From assembly GCF_013128195.2 (NCBI RefSeq), contig NZ_CP053452.2, forward strand, positions 5,890,001 through 5,954,000: DNA of 64,000 nucleotides. The letters run 5' to 3'. Positions 27,701-36,321 of this stretch are shown piece by piece. Within the stretch, counting starts at the first letter, position 1. Each line of letters begins with the position of its first letter. A program made the position numbers and the translations under genes. Source of the DNA: Frigoriglobus tundricola (GTDB lineage Bacteria; Planctomycetota; Planctomycetia; Gemmatales; Gemmataceae). The notes beneath the pieces were generated by a model that saw only the letters and a program-made list of their open reading frames with translations, was not told the origin of the DNA and did not search any database.

Positions 27701-29047
27701 CTACTTCTTCTCCTCAATCTTCTTCGTCACCGACAGGCTCCGCACGATGCGTGCCACTTCGGGACACAGATCCGTGTCGCCGGCGGGGAGCGTCGCGGCG
27801 ATGGTCACCCCGCCGTCGGTCTGCCGCAGGACCGCGTACTCCAGACGGACCTTGTCCGAGCCGATTGTGGCACCGAGCGCGAAGCGGTCGAGTTGAACGG
27901 GCTCGGCGCGGACGCGCGTGGGCTTGTCCGTGTCCGTCACCGTGGCCTTCTGCTTCTCGAGGAAGGCGAGGGTTTCTTTGAGGTAGTCGTCGACCGTGGG
28001 CACCTTTTCGGGCGCCTCGACGGTAACGAGGATGCCGCCGCCGCGGGCGTGGTCCAGTGTCACCTGCTTGCCCTGGACGGCGCCGACCCGCCAGCCGCGC
28101 GGGTACAGGAACCGAACCCCGAGGTCGGAATTGTCGTACAGGAGCAAGGTGTTCTCCGCGCCGGGCTTCAGGTCCAGGTCCCCGAGCGCGGCGTCCGACA
28201 GGTCCGGCGGCATTTTCGCGACCGTCGCGCGGGTCATCGCGAACTGCCCCTCAATGACGCCGACCGTTTGTCCCTTCCCGTCCAATAGCTCCTTGGTGCC
28301 CTTCACGGAGAGGTAGGTCAGGATGCCGCTCTCGGGGTCGAAGTACGCGGTGCCGTCGAGCTTCTGCCGGTTCGGGCCGTCCTCGTTCACGCCGCGAACG
28401 GTGCCGCTGATTTTCAGCCGCGCCAGTTGTTTCCCGCCGACTTTGGCGACGCCCACGAACTCGACCGCGATCGCGCCCTCTTCCACCTTCTCCATGTCGG
28501 TGAGTTCGGCAACGGACGCCGCAGACGCTTTCCACGATTGCCCCGGCTTCACGGGGGTCGGCGGCAACAATCCGGGAATAAGTGCGGGGTTGAAGACGTC
28601 TGTACGAACAACGTCCAACTCGCCCCACGTCATGGGGCCGTCCGGCGAGAACGGGGCCTTTCGCGAACCGGATTTGATGATGACCATGCGCCGGACCGAG
28701 GGCCGGATGATGGCGTCCTGCTTCATCTCGCCCACGGTGCGCTCGAACTCGACATCGCGGTAGGCCCGCACTGTTTTGAGAAGGGCCGCATCTTCGGGTT
28801 GAAGCACCCGTTCGACGTAAGCAAGTTTGCTCGTGCCGGTGACGGTAACCAGTTGCCCGGGTTTACCCTTTTCGGTTGAAGGGAGTGCCAGTTTGCCGGT
28901 CAGCTTCACCTGAATCTCGACCTTTGTCGTGTGCCCCGGCTTGAACGGCTCAGCGAGTGTCACTTCCTGGGCCGTCCCACGCCCGCCAAGTGATGCGAAT
29001 ATAAGCACGACGAGAGTCGGAACGCCCGAAGGTGTAGCGATTCGCAT
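27701..29047 (-). CDS. Secreted protein of unknown function
   Basis: 448 residues. Signal peptide MRIATPSGVPTLVVLIFASL ending near GTAQ. The mature protein is beta-rich with repeated VTG/VKG patterns (TKVEIQVKLTGKLALPSTEK, GQLVTVTGTSKLAYVERVLQ, LARLKISGTVRGVNEDG). Its C-terminal part has a PsbP-like, mixed alpha/beta feel (DLGVRFLYPRGWRVGAVQGK, TVDDYLKETLAFLEKQKATV). I do not recognise a family with certainty. A role in the envelope is inferred from the signal peptide only. Confidence 0.8.
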   Translation of the reverse strand: MRIATPSGVPTLVVLIFASLGGRGTAQEVTLAEPFKPGHTTKVEIQVKLTGKLALPSTEKGKPGQLVTVTGTSKLAYVERVLQPEDAALLKTVRAYRDVEFERTVGEMKQDAIIRPSVRRMVIIKSGSRKAPFSPDGPMTWGELDVVRTDVFNPALIPGLLPPTPVKPGQSWKASAASVAELTDMEKVEEGAIAVEFVGVAKVGGKQLARLKISGTVRGVNEDGPNRQKLDGTAYFDPESGILTYLSVKGTKELLDGKGQTVGVIEGQFAMTRATVAKMPPDLSDAALGDLDLKPGAENTLLLYDNSDLGVRFLYPRGWRVGAVQGKQVTLDHARGGGILVTVEAPEKVPTVDDYLKETLAFLEKQKATVTDTDKPTRVRAEPVQLDRFALGATIGSDKVRLEYAVLRQTDGGVTIAATLPAGDTDLCPEVARIVRSLSVTKKIEEKK

Positions 29048-29822
29048 GAGTCTCTTCCCGTTGGAGCTGCTCGGATCGGTAGCCCGACCTTAGCGATGTT
29101 GTCGCTCGTCGCCGGACATTTTAGCGCATCCCCGAATTCATTCTGGCGCAAACTTGAGGGGAAGTGGGGTTACTCTGTCGAGGTGCGTAAATTGTGCCAG
29201 TTAGGAAGGTTGAAGCGAGTACGAGGGAGAGAGTGATGCGTGGTCCGCTCGATTGTGGGCGATTGAAAAAAAGAGCAACATGGTAGATTTGGAGTCGGAA
29301 AATCGGTCGCTTCGCTGATTGCTACGATTAGTCTTCGGAGAGAATTGCGCCCAACGAGCGGAGCGTAAGTTGTGTTTCAGTATCAGGAAGCGACAAGGGT
29401 ACAGAGATTACTCAGGAATCTTCGGCCCATTGGCAAGGTGCGTGCATCCTGGTGTGATGAGTTACGCGGCATGTCTCATCGACGAGCATCCGAGATCACG
29501 CCGGCAGTCTGTCCCGTTTGAACCGTGTGAGTGAATTGTGCGAGACGGGGCGAACCCGTTGGGGTTTGGGCAGTATCCAATAAATGCGGCGACTTCAAGG
29601 CCGTTCACCCGCCCCAGTTCGCAAAGGTGGTTGTTTGGGTAAGAGAATGAAAACGGGATCGGTATCAATCTGCATCGTCCCTTGAAAGCCGAAACCCGCG
29701 ACGGGCTGTCGCGAATACCAGATAGGGATCGTTAACCATCTTACCGCTGGGAACAAGTGGCCCGGCGTTCAGATATAGCATGTGCCATGCAACGGGCGGG
29801 TGCCCGTGGCCGGGAGGAACCG
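29048..29822. other. Long gap of lower GC without a convincing gene
   Basis: About 775 bases between the divergent starts of the secreted protein gene (29047) and the HTH-sigma gene (29823). It is AT-richer than the surroundings (A runs near 29263-29274). Short frames in it lack conserved composition. It must hold the promoters of both neighbours. I see no inverted repeat, tRNA or known riboswitch. Confidence 0.6.
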
Positions 29823-31523
29823 GTGAGCGAGTTCAAGAACCGAGTCCTGAAGGAGCTAACGGAACAGCAGACCCGGTACGCGCCGCCGGCGCGCCGGGAA
29901 GCTCAAATCGCCAACGCCCAGAAGTTGATGGGCGAGGTCGAGCCGGGCAAGGCGTACCCTTACGCCTACATCTGCTACCGCGTCACCGATTTCCGGTCGG
30001 ACGCGCACGCCGATCTGCTGATTTCGGGTGCCGACCTGCGGCACGACCTGGCGCTGTTCGTCCGCCGGGTCGGCCGGTCGGTGCCGCCGGTCCCCGTCGA
30101 GCAGTCGGTCGAGCCGATGCTCACCCTCGAAGAGGTGAGCAAACGCTTTAACGTCTCCACGAAGACGATTTCCCGTTGGCGCGTTAAGGGCCTGGCCGCG
30201 CGCCGCATCAAGGTGAACGGACGGAGCCAGCTCGGGTTCCCGACGGCTGCAGTGGAAAAGTTCGTCGCGGACCACAAAGTGCTGGTCGAGAAGGGGGCGC
30301 GGTTCAGCCACCTCACCGGTGCCGAGAAAGAGGACATTCTCCGGCTGGCACGCGAACTGCGAGACGCCGGTGGGACGCTCACGGAAGTGAGCCGGTCCAT
30401 CGCCACGAAACTGCACCGCAGCCCCGAGGCGGTGCGCTACACGATCAAGAATTTCGACCGCTGCCACCCGGACGGCGCCCTGTTCCCGCACGCCACCGGC
30501 CCGCTCACGGACGCCGCGAAGCACGAGATCTATCTCGCCAAGAGGCAGCACGACATCGATTTGAAGAACGCCAAACCCACGGGGGATACCGTGAATCTCA
30601 TTGCCAAACGATTCGGCCGCACCCGGTCCAGCATGTACCGGGTCGTGAACGAGGTCCGGGCCAAGGAACTGGTCCGCACGCCGGTCGATTACATCTATAA
30701 CACCGAGTTCGACGACCCGACCCGTGAGGCCGCCATCGTGGCCCCGATGCCCGGCGAGGCCGAGTTCGAGTCCAAGCGCGTCGGGAAGACGCCGCCCAAA
30801 GACGTACCGGCCCACATGGCCCACCTGTACGAGTGGCCGCTGCTCAGCAAGGAACAGGAACAGCACGTGTTCCGGAAAATGAACTTCCTGAAGCACAAGC
30901 TCCACAAGCTCCAGGAAGCGCTCGACCCCGCGAAGGCGAAGGTCAACGACCTGATGCAGGTGGAGGACCTGAAGCAGGGCATCCGCGACAGCCGCGACCT
31001 GCTCATCAGTTGCAACCAGCGGCTCGTGTACGCCCAGGCGAAGCAGAAGCTCGCCCTCGGCGAGAACATCGACGACCTCGTGAGCGACGGCAACCTATCG
31101 CTGATGCGGGCGGTCGAGAAGTTCGACTACGGCCGCGGGTTCAAGTTCAGCACCTATGCGACGTGGGCGATCATGAAGAACTTCGCCCGGTCGATACCGG
31201 ACGCGAAGACGCACAAGCAGCGGTACATGACGGGCCACGACGACCTGTTCGAGGCGAAGGCCGACGTGCGGACGGACGAGCAAGAAGTGCTCGCGCAGGC
31301 CGACGCCGCCCGCGCCCGGGTCAACCGCTTGCTGGAGCACCTCGACGCCCGGACGCGCGAAGTGATCCGGATGCGGACCGGTCTGGACGGGTCGGAAGAA
31401 ATGACCCTGGAGCAGATCGGTCAACACTTCGGCATCACGAAGGAGCGGGTGCGGCAGATCAACGTCCGCGGGATGAAGATGCTCCGCGAGTGGGCCGCGA
31501 AGGAAAACGTGGAAGTGCCGTAA
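29823..31523 (+). CDS. Sigma-70 family RNA polymerase sigma factor with N-terminal helix-turn-helix modules
   Basis: 566 residues from the GTG at 29823, chosen because GGAGGA lies 8 bases upstream; in-frame starts at 29757 and 29787 have weaker support. The N-terminal ~95 residues (FKNRVLKELTEQQTRYAPPA) are novel. Then come a MerR-like HTH (MLTLEEVSKRFNVSTKTISR, ~100-150), a second helical HTH-like part (EVSRSIATKLHRSPEAVRYT, ~165-215) and a third (DTVNLIAKRFGRTRSSMYRV, ~255-285). Sigma region 2 is at ~395-465 (ISCNQRLVYAQAKQKLALGE, DLVSDGNLSLMRAVEKFDYG, FSTYATWAIMKNFARSIPD). Region 4 is at ~510-560 (MTLEQIGQHFGITKERVRQI). Region 1.1 is absent and region 3 is short. It is a sigma factor with built-in DNA-reading domains, in a group known to me only from Gemmata-like planctomycetes. 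Confidence 0.9.
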   Translation: MSEFKNRVLKELTEQQTRYAPPARREAQIANAQKLMGEVEPGKAYPYAYICYRVTDFRSDAHADLLISGADLRHDLALFVRRVGRSVPPVPVEQSVEPMLTLEEVSKRFNVSTKTISRWRVKGLAARRIKVNGRSQLGFPTAAVEKFVADHKVLVEKGARFSHLTGAEKEDILRLARELRDAGGTLTEVSRSIATKLHRSPEAVRYTIKNFDRCHPDGALFPHATGPLTDAAKHEIYLAKRQHDIDLKNAKPTGDTVNLIAKRFGRTRSSMYRVVNEVRAKELVRTPVDYIYNTEFDDPTREAAIVAPMPGEAEFESKRVGKTPPKDVPAHMAHLYEWPLLSKEQEQHVFRKMNFLKHKLHKLQEALDPAKAKVNDLMQVEDLKQGIRDSRDLLISCNQRLVYAQAKQKLALGENIDDLVSDGNLSLMRAVEKFDYGRGFKFSTYATWAIMKNFARSIPDAKTHKQRYMTGHDDLFEAKADVRTDEQEVLAQADAARARVNRLLEHLDARTREVIRMRTGLDGSEEMTLEQIGQHFGITKERVRQINVRGMKMLREWAAKENVEVP

Positions 31524-31547
31524 GGCGACCGACGAGAGCGAAACGAC

Positions 31548-31586
31548 GCGGCCCACCCAGCAAACGGGGTGGGCCGCGGGCGTTTT
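31548..31586 (+). terminator. Terminator after the HTH-sigma gene
   Basis: GCGGCCCACCC pairs with GGGTGGGCCGC and is followed by GGGCGTTTT, 25 bp past the stop codon. A stem followed by a T run is the classic intrinsic terminator pattern. Confidence 0.75.
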
Positions 31587-31882
31587 ACTTCCGGCGCTGC
31601 CACTTCCGCGGATCGGCTGCTGCGTGCTGGACTGCAATGATCCGAATGCGAACTGGTTCGATTCGATAGTAAACGGCGAATCTCGAGGTCGGAAACAGGG
31701 CCGCTCGCGTAGTACCCCCGCACTTGCCCAAATACTTCGGGTGAAGTACGGAGTTGAGTAATCATCTCAGTCAGTTCCACGAGAAATGCGTCACCGCGCC
31801 CGACCGTCAGCGATTCATACCAGGTATGAGCATCGTCGATGTCGTCCCTGGCCTCTGAGCTGATGAGGTAATTGAGGTTCAT
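31585..31882 (-). pseudogene. RelE/ParE-family toxin, frameshifted
   Basis: From the ATG at 31882 the frame encodes MNLNYLISSEARDDIDDAHT, FLVELTEMITQLRTSPEVFG, the N-terminal part of a ParE/RelE-fold toxin. At the G5 run (C5 at 31715-31719 on the plus strand) the frame is lost. With one G removed the ending is restored: LFPTSRFAVYYRIEPVRIRI, then IAVQHAAADPRKWQRRK, stop at 31585. That is the typical ParE C-terminus (the last strand and basic end). The toxin starts within the antitoxin stop (ATGA), so the two were translationally coupled. Working toxins interfere with DNA gyrase or cut mRNA. This one is probably inactive unless the indel is a sequencing error. Confidence 0.8.
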
Positions 31883-32102
31883 TTATTTCTCTTTACGTAC
31901 GCAATGACTTCCTCCATCGTGTAGCCCGCGTTCGGGTTAGCATCCGCAGCGGCGTTTCGTTCATCGAGCAGTTTGGCGAGTTCGGGGGAAATGTTCGACT
32001 CGGCGGGTTCGTGCGGAAATTGCTCCGCGACGCGCGCCATCAGCTCGGAACGCTCCGTAGCGTCAGCGCCTCGATTTCCTTCAGAATTGTGTCAACGCTC
32101 AT
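31879..32102 (-). pseudogene. Antitoxin of the TIGR02574-like addiction module, frameshifted
   Basis: From the ATG at 32102: MSVDTILKEIEAL, then a lost base near 32058-32063 moves the frame. The rest reads TERSELMARVAEQFPHEPAE and, at the end, NAGYTMEEVIAYVKRNK in the shifted frame and stops with TGA overlapping the toxin ATG. Adding one base gives a ~74-residue protein with the helical layout of putative addiction module components (TIGR02574). Both genes of the pair carry one indel each, so the module looks decayed, or both indels are errors. Confidence 0.72.
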
Positions 32103-32159
32103 GCGTAATCCTCCGGTGCGATACGGTATCACCCGCCGAAGGTGCGCGTCAGGCCGGAA

Positions 32160-32486
32160 TCAACTCCGGGAATTGAAGAAGCTGCTGAGCAGCAGCCCGA
32201 CGGACAGCGCGCCCAGCGCGCCCAGCAGACCCGAGGCCGCCGGCTTCGCTTGGGGCTTCGTGGCCCACTTCCGAGCGGACTCGATCCGCGTCTGGCACGC
32301 CTTGCAGACCGGGAGCGGTTTGCCGTTCACCGCGGGCAACATGCGGATGCGCGCGAGGTGGACCGGGTTGTCGAGGGTAGCCGATTCGACCAGGAAACGG
32401 AGCTGTTGAACGGGTTCAAGGGCGCCGTCACAGCACGCACAGCGGGACAGTCTGGTCACATGATCCTCGTCGCGCAACGCGGTCAC
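32160..32486 (-). CDS. Small zinc-ribbon protein with C-terminal membrane helix
   Basis: 108 residues. Two CxxC pairs (CACC near residue 16 and CKAC near residue 62) could bind one zinc. Between them is VQQLRFLVESATLDNPVHLA. After a basic region (RIESARKWATKPQAKP) the protein ends with a hydrophobic helix (GLLGALGALSVGLLLSSFF). It is likely a tail-anchored cytoplasmic protein. Function unknown. Confidence 0.7.
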   Translation of the reverse strand: MTALRDEDHVTRLSRCACCDGALEPVQQLRFLVESATLDNPVHLARIRMLPAVNGKPLPVCKACQTRIESARKWATKPQAKPAASGLLGALGALSVGLLLSSFFNSRS

Positions 32487-32613
32487 GGAGGCAGAAGCCT
32501 CGGCGGTTGGAAAGGCAGCGGAGAGGGGTTACTGTAAGGATAGCCTACCACGCCGGGCGTGTCGAAGGTTCGGCGCAGATTCCACCGATTTTGCCGAAAC
32601 CCGTCAAGGTGAA

Positions 32614-32705
32614 GTCTTAAGTCTGAAGGTCGCGCGTCGTAAAGTCGGAGACCGGACCGGCGGCCCGTCTCCGACTTTACGACGCGCGACCTTCGGACTT
32701 AAGAC
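32614..32705. repeat. Long inverted repeat, family B
   Basis: GTCTTAAGTCTGAAGGTCGC at the left pairs with GCGACCTTCGGACTTAAGAC at the right, one mismatch in 20, and the inner arms (GTCGTAAAGTCGGAGAC, GTCTCCGACTTTACGAC) are perfect. It lies between two minus-strand genes, beyond the end of the monooxygenase-fold gene. Confidence 0.88.
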
Positions 32706-32726
32706 GCTACTGTGCCAAAATCCGCG

Positions 32727-33149
32727 TCACTCGGGAATGGTGAGAACCTTGATCTTCGGTTCGCCTTCGCACAGCGGAATGACGGTCGCGAGCAGCGTCT
32801 GCGTGTGCTTCTCCTTCATGTGGGCGTCCAGTCCCGGAAGGCCCTTGAAGTGCTCGTACATTACATAGGTGCCCGCGTCATCCGGGTCGTGGTTCAGGAA
32901 GTACCCCACGCACCCGGGTTCCTTTCGTGTCGCGACCAGGGCCGGGGCGAACGCCGCTTCGAACTTCTTCTCGTTGCCCGTCTTCACTTTGAACGTGACC
33001 AGTAGCGCGAACGGCTTCTTTTCGTCCTTCACTTTCGACTTGATCAGTTTGTAGAGCGGGTTTTCGTCTTCGGCCGCGGTCGCCGACGAATGGGTGCCGG
33101 CCAGGACCAGCGCGGCCAGAGGCGCCGCGAGCAGCAACGCACGAAACAT
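32727..33149 (-). CDS. Secreted antibiotic biosynthesis monooxygenase (ABM) fold protein
   Basis: 140 residues with a signal peptide (MFRALLLAAPLAALVLAGTH). The mature part fits the dimeric alpha/beta barrel ABM fold (PF03992): FALLVTFKVKTGNEKKFEAA, ALVATRKEPGCVGYFLNHDP, DAGTYVMYEHFKGLPGLDAH and a C-terminal strand. Members include quinol monooxygenases and many proteins of unknown substrate. Export is unusual for the family but recurrent in planctomycetes. No cofactor site is needed in this fold. Long family B hairpins flank it on both sides. Confidence 0.85.
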   Translation of the reverse strand: MFRALLLAAPLAALVLAGTHSSATAAEDENPLYKLIKSKVKDEKKPFALLVTFKVKTGNEKKFEAAFAPALVATRKEPGCVGYFLNHDPDDAGTYVMYEHFKGLPGLDAHMKEKHTQTLLATVIPLCEGEPKIKVLTIPE

Positions 33150-33222
33150 GGTGAACCTCCGTGGTAAAAATGGGCCGAGCTATCGAACCACACCACGGAC
33201 CGGATTGCACGTGGAAAAACCA

Positions 33223-33317
33223 GAGGCACAGGACGTAAAGTCGAAAGTCGGAAAGTCAAAAACGGGAGCAACCCGTGTCTTCGACTTTCCGACTTTCGAC
33301 TTTACGACCTGTGCCTC
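33223..33317. repeat. Long inverted repeat, family B
   Basis: GAGGCACAGGACGTAAAGTC at the left pairs with GACTTTACGACCTGTGCCTC at the right (one mismatch), and the inner GAAAGTCGGAAAGTC pairs with GACTTTCCGACTTTC. It lies between the start of the ABM gene and the end of topA on the minus strand, and it is the third family B element in the window. Confidence 0.88.
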
Positions 33318-33330
33318 TTCGAACGAGACT

Positions 33331-36321
33331 TCAACTCGCAGCGGCCGCCGCTGTGGCGGCGTCGATCTTCGCCTGGAGTTCCGGCGACACCTTGCCCTTG
33401 CCCTTGCACTTGGGGTACTTCGAGCAGCCCAGGTAGTACCCCGGGCCGAACCGCGACTTCATCAGCTTCATCGGCGCGCCGCACTCCGGGCACGTTTCGC
33501 CGGTCTCGATCGCCAGTACCGGATCTTTCTTCTTCTCGGTCCGCTCCGGCGTCGGCGGCATGATGTCCTTGAGCTTCTCCTTCAGCTCCGCGTTGATCGA
33601 CTTCGCGTTGCGGCACTTCGGGTAGCCGCTGCACGAGAGGAACGGCCCCCGCCACGCCACCTTGATCACCATCGGCTTGCCGCACTTCTCGCACGCGATG
33701 CCGGTGTCCGCGGGCTTCACCGGGTTGCCCTCGGCGTCCACGTCGCCCATGTAGCCGCACTTCGAGTCCGGGCAGCCCACGTACTTCTTGCCCGCTTTGC
33801 TCTCCTTCAGCAGCAGGTTGTGCTTCTCGCACTTCGGGCACTTGTGCGGCGTCGGCAGCGCGGTCACCGTGCGCTTGCCTTCGGCGTTTTCGTTCATCGT
33901 GGTCGGGCACTCCGGGGCGCCCTCGCACGTGTAGAACACGCCGAACCGGCCGGTCTTGCGGACCATGAACTTGCCGCACGCCGGGCACGGGATGTCCGTG
34001 ACCGTCGGCCCCTCGCGCTCGGCCTCGCCCGGCCGCGGCTGGATGTACTTGCACGGCGGGTCGTCGCCGTACCCGGTGCAGCCGACGAAGAACCCGCCGG
34101 TCGTCGCGCTGTACCGCTTCTGGAGCGGCTTGCCGCACTTCGGGCAGTTCTCGCCGGTCAGCTCGCGCTGCACCGGCATCTCGGTGTCGGCCTTCTTCAG
34201 TGTCTCCGAGAACGACCCCCAGAACTCGTCCAGCACCTGCTTGTACTTGAACTTCCCGGTCTCGATCTCGTCCAGTTCGTCCTCGAACTGGCTGGTGAAC
34301 TTCAGGTCCATGATGTTCGGGAAGTGCTTCACCAGCAGGTCGGTGACCACTTTGCCGATCTCGGTGGCGAAGAACCGGCCGCGGTCCTGCGTCACGTACC
34401 CGCGCTTCTGGATCGTGCTGATGATGCTCGCGTAGGTGCTCGGGCGGCCGATCCCCTCTTTTTCGAGGGTCTTCACCAGCGAGCCTTCGTTGTACCGCGG
34501 CGGCGGCTGGGTGAAGTGCTGGCTCTCGAACAGGTCGAGGCGGTTCAGCACGTCCCGTTCCTTCACCAGTGGCAGCTCGGCGTCTTCCTGCTTGCCGACC
34601 GGCGGCAGCACCCGGCGGTGGCCGTCGAACTCCACGACCCGGCCGCTGGCGCGGAACAGGCCGCGCCCCGCGGTGATTTCGTACGTCGTCACCTTGAGCC
34701 GCGCCGGCACGCACTGGCTCGCCACGAACCGGCGCCAGATCAGTTCGTACAGGCGGAGCTGGTCGCCGCCGAGGCCCGCCGCCTGGGCGCGCTGCGGCGT
34801 CATCGTCACGTCCGTCGGGCGGATCGCCTCGTGGCCCTCCTGGGCGCTCTTGTTGGACGCGTACACGTTGGCCGCGGCCGGCAGGTACGCCGGGCCGAGG
34901 CGGTTGTCGGTTTGGATGTAGGTCCGCACGGCGGCCAGGGCGTCGTTCGACACCCGCGTGCTGTCGGTACGCATGTAGGTGATGAGCGCCGTTTGGCCCA
35001 TGCCCGTTAGCTCGATGCCCTCGTACAGCTTTTGCGCCGTCTGCATGGTGCGGCTCGCGCTGAACTTCATCCGCGAGTTCGCCTGCTGCTGGAGCGTGCT
35101 GGTGGTGAACGGCGGCAGCGGCCGGTCCTGGCGGTCCTTCTGCTCGACCTTGCTGACCACGAACGGCACGCCGGCCAGGGCCGCGACCACCGCGTCGGCT
35201 TGCGTTTCGTTAGTCAGCTTCGGCTCGGCGTTGTCCCACTTCGCGAGTTCCGCGAGGAACGATCCCGGCGGGGGCGTCGGGATGCCGCCCTTGTCGCTGG
35301 CGCCGGACGCGGGGCCGCCTTCGCCCGGTTCGCCCGGGGCGTCGCTCGTCTCCGTATCGACGGCGGGCTCGTCGGGGTCGCCGACCGTGTCCTCCTCGCT
35401 CGGCTTGTGCCACGCGACCGGCTTGGCCGGTTCCGCCTTCTTCTTCGCGAGGATCTTCGACTTCGCCGGGTCGGCGGTCCACGGGACTGGAACTCCGGCG
35501 GCCGCCAGGAGCGCGGTGATCTTCCAGTACTCTTCGGTCTTGAACGCCTCGATCTCGCGCTCGCGGTCCACGATCAGCTTGACCGCGACCGACTGCACCC
35601 GGCCGGCGCTCAGACGGTTGGCGACCTTCTTGCCGAGCAGGTTCGACAGCGGGAACCCGACGACCCGGTCCATCGCCCGGCGCGCCTCCTGCGCCGCCAC
35701 GCGCTCCGCGTTGATCGGCCCGGCCGCGGCGAGCGCCGCCTGCACCGCGGTCTTGGTGATCTCGTTGAACCGGATGCGCGACGTGCGGTCGGTCGGGAGC
35801 TTCAGCTCGTCGGCAATGTGCCACGCGATCGACTCGCCCTCGCGGTCGGGGTCGCTGGCGAGGTACACGTGGTTGGCGCGGGCGGCCTCGCGGCCGATCT
35901 CGGCCAGGATGTCCTTCGGGGACCGGCGCTTGCGGCCGCGGGAGTCCTCGTCGCTGCCGTCGTCCACGGTGTAACGGAGCTTCCAGCCGTTGGTGATGTC
36001 GATGCCGGCGACGGCCTCGCCCTTCTTCTTGTGCGTGTCGAGGTCGCGGACGTGGCCGTAGCTCGCCAGCACCCGGAAGTTCGGGCCGAGGTACTTGTTG
36101 ATGGTTTTGGCCTTCGCGGGCGACTCGACCACGACGAGGTCGTAGTTGCCACGCGGCCCGTCGTACACCGGGGCGTCGGCGGCGGGCGCTTCGGCGGCCG
36201 GGGCCTTCGCGGCTTTGGTCTTCTTCGGCGCGGCGGGCTTCTTGGGCGCGGGCTTCTTGGCGGCGGCCGGTTCCGGGGCCGCGGACTGGTCGCCGGCCGA
36301 CTTCTTGCGTGGCGTTGGCAC
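33331..36321 (-). CDS. topA: DNA topoisomerase I (type IA)
   Basis: 996 residues. A ~55-residue Ala/Lys/Pro-rich tail (AAKKPAPKKPAAPKKTKAAK) precedes the TOPRIM domain (LVVVESPAKAKTINKYLGPN, ASDPDREGESIAWHIADELK). The DNA gate has RRAMDRVVGFPLSNLLGKKV and LSAGRVQSVAVKLIVDRERE. The catalytic Tyr is in GQTALITYMRTDSTRVSNDA, followed by HEAIRPTDV. An acidic ~60-residue insert (near SEEDTVGDPDEPAVDTETSD) sits in the middle. The C-terminus holds five Cys4 zinc ribbons, e.g. CPKCGKPLQKRY...C...C and CPECGAPMKLMK...C...C. It relaxes negative supercoils. The basic N-tail and acidic insert make it longer than the ~865 residues of E. coli TopA. It is divergent from the foldase gene. Confidence 0.98.
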   Translation of the reverse strand: MPTPRKKSAGDQSAAPEPAAAKKPAPKKPAAPKKTKAAKAPAAEAPAADAPVYDGPRGNYDLVVVESPAKAKTINKYLGPNFRVLASYGHVRDLDTHKKKGEAVAGIDITNGWKLRYTVDDGSDEDSRGRKRRSPKDILAEIGREAARANHVYLASDPDREGESIAWHIADELKLPTDRTSRIRFNEITKTAVQAALAAAGPINAERVAAQEARRAMDRVVGFPLSNLLGKKVANRLSAGRVQSVAVKLIVDREREIEAFKTEEYWKITALLAAAGVPVPWTADPAKSKILAKKKAEPAKPVAWHKPSEEDTVGDPDEPAVDTETSDAPGEPGEGGPASGASDKGGIPTPPPGSFLAELAKWDNAEPKLTNETQADAVVAALAGVPFVVSKVEQKDRQDRPLPPFTTSTLQQQANSRMKFSASRTMQTAQKLYEGIELTGMGQTALITYMRTDSTRVSNDALAAVRTYIQTDNRLGPAYLPAAANVYASNKSAQEGHEAIRPTDVTMTPQRAQAAGLGGDQLRLYELIWRRFVASQCVPARLKVTTYEITAGRGLFRASGRVVEFDGHRRVLPPVGKQEDAELPLVKERDVLNRLDLFESQHFTQPPPRYNEGSLVKTLEKEGIGRPSTYASIISTIQKRGYVTQDRGRFFATEIGKVVTDLLVKHFPNIMDLKFTSQFEDELDEIETGKFKYKQVLDEFWGSFSETLKKADTEMPVQRELTGENCPKCGKPLQKRYSATTGGFFVGCTGYGDDPPCKYIQPRPGEAEREGPTVTDIPCPACGKFMVRKTGRFGVFYTCEGAPECPTTMNENAEGKRTVTALPTPHKCPKCEKHNLLLKESKAGKKYVGCPDSKCGYMGDVDAEGNPVKPADTGIACEKCGKPMVIKVAWRGPFLSCSGYPKCRNAKSINAELKEKLKDIMPPTPERTEKKKDPVLAIETGETCPECGAPMKLMKSRFGPGYYLGCSKYPKCKGKGKVSPELQAKIDAATAAAAAS

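Noticed and set aside
29319..29534. 71-codon frame in the long gap before the HTH-sigma gene
   Set aside because: Codon use differs from the neighbours, no ribosome site, no family pattern, and the frame is no longer than expected by chance in this AT-richer sequence.
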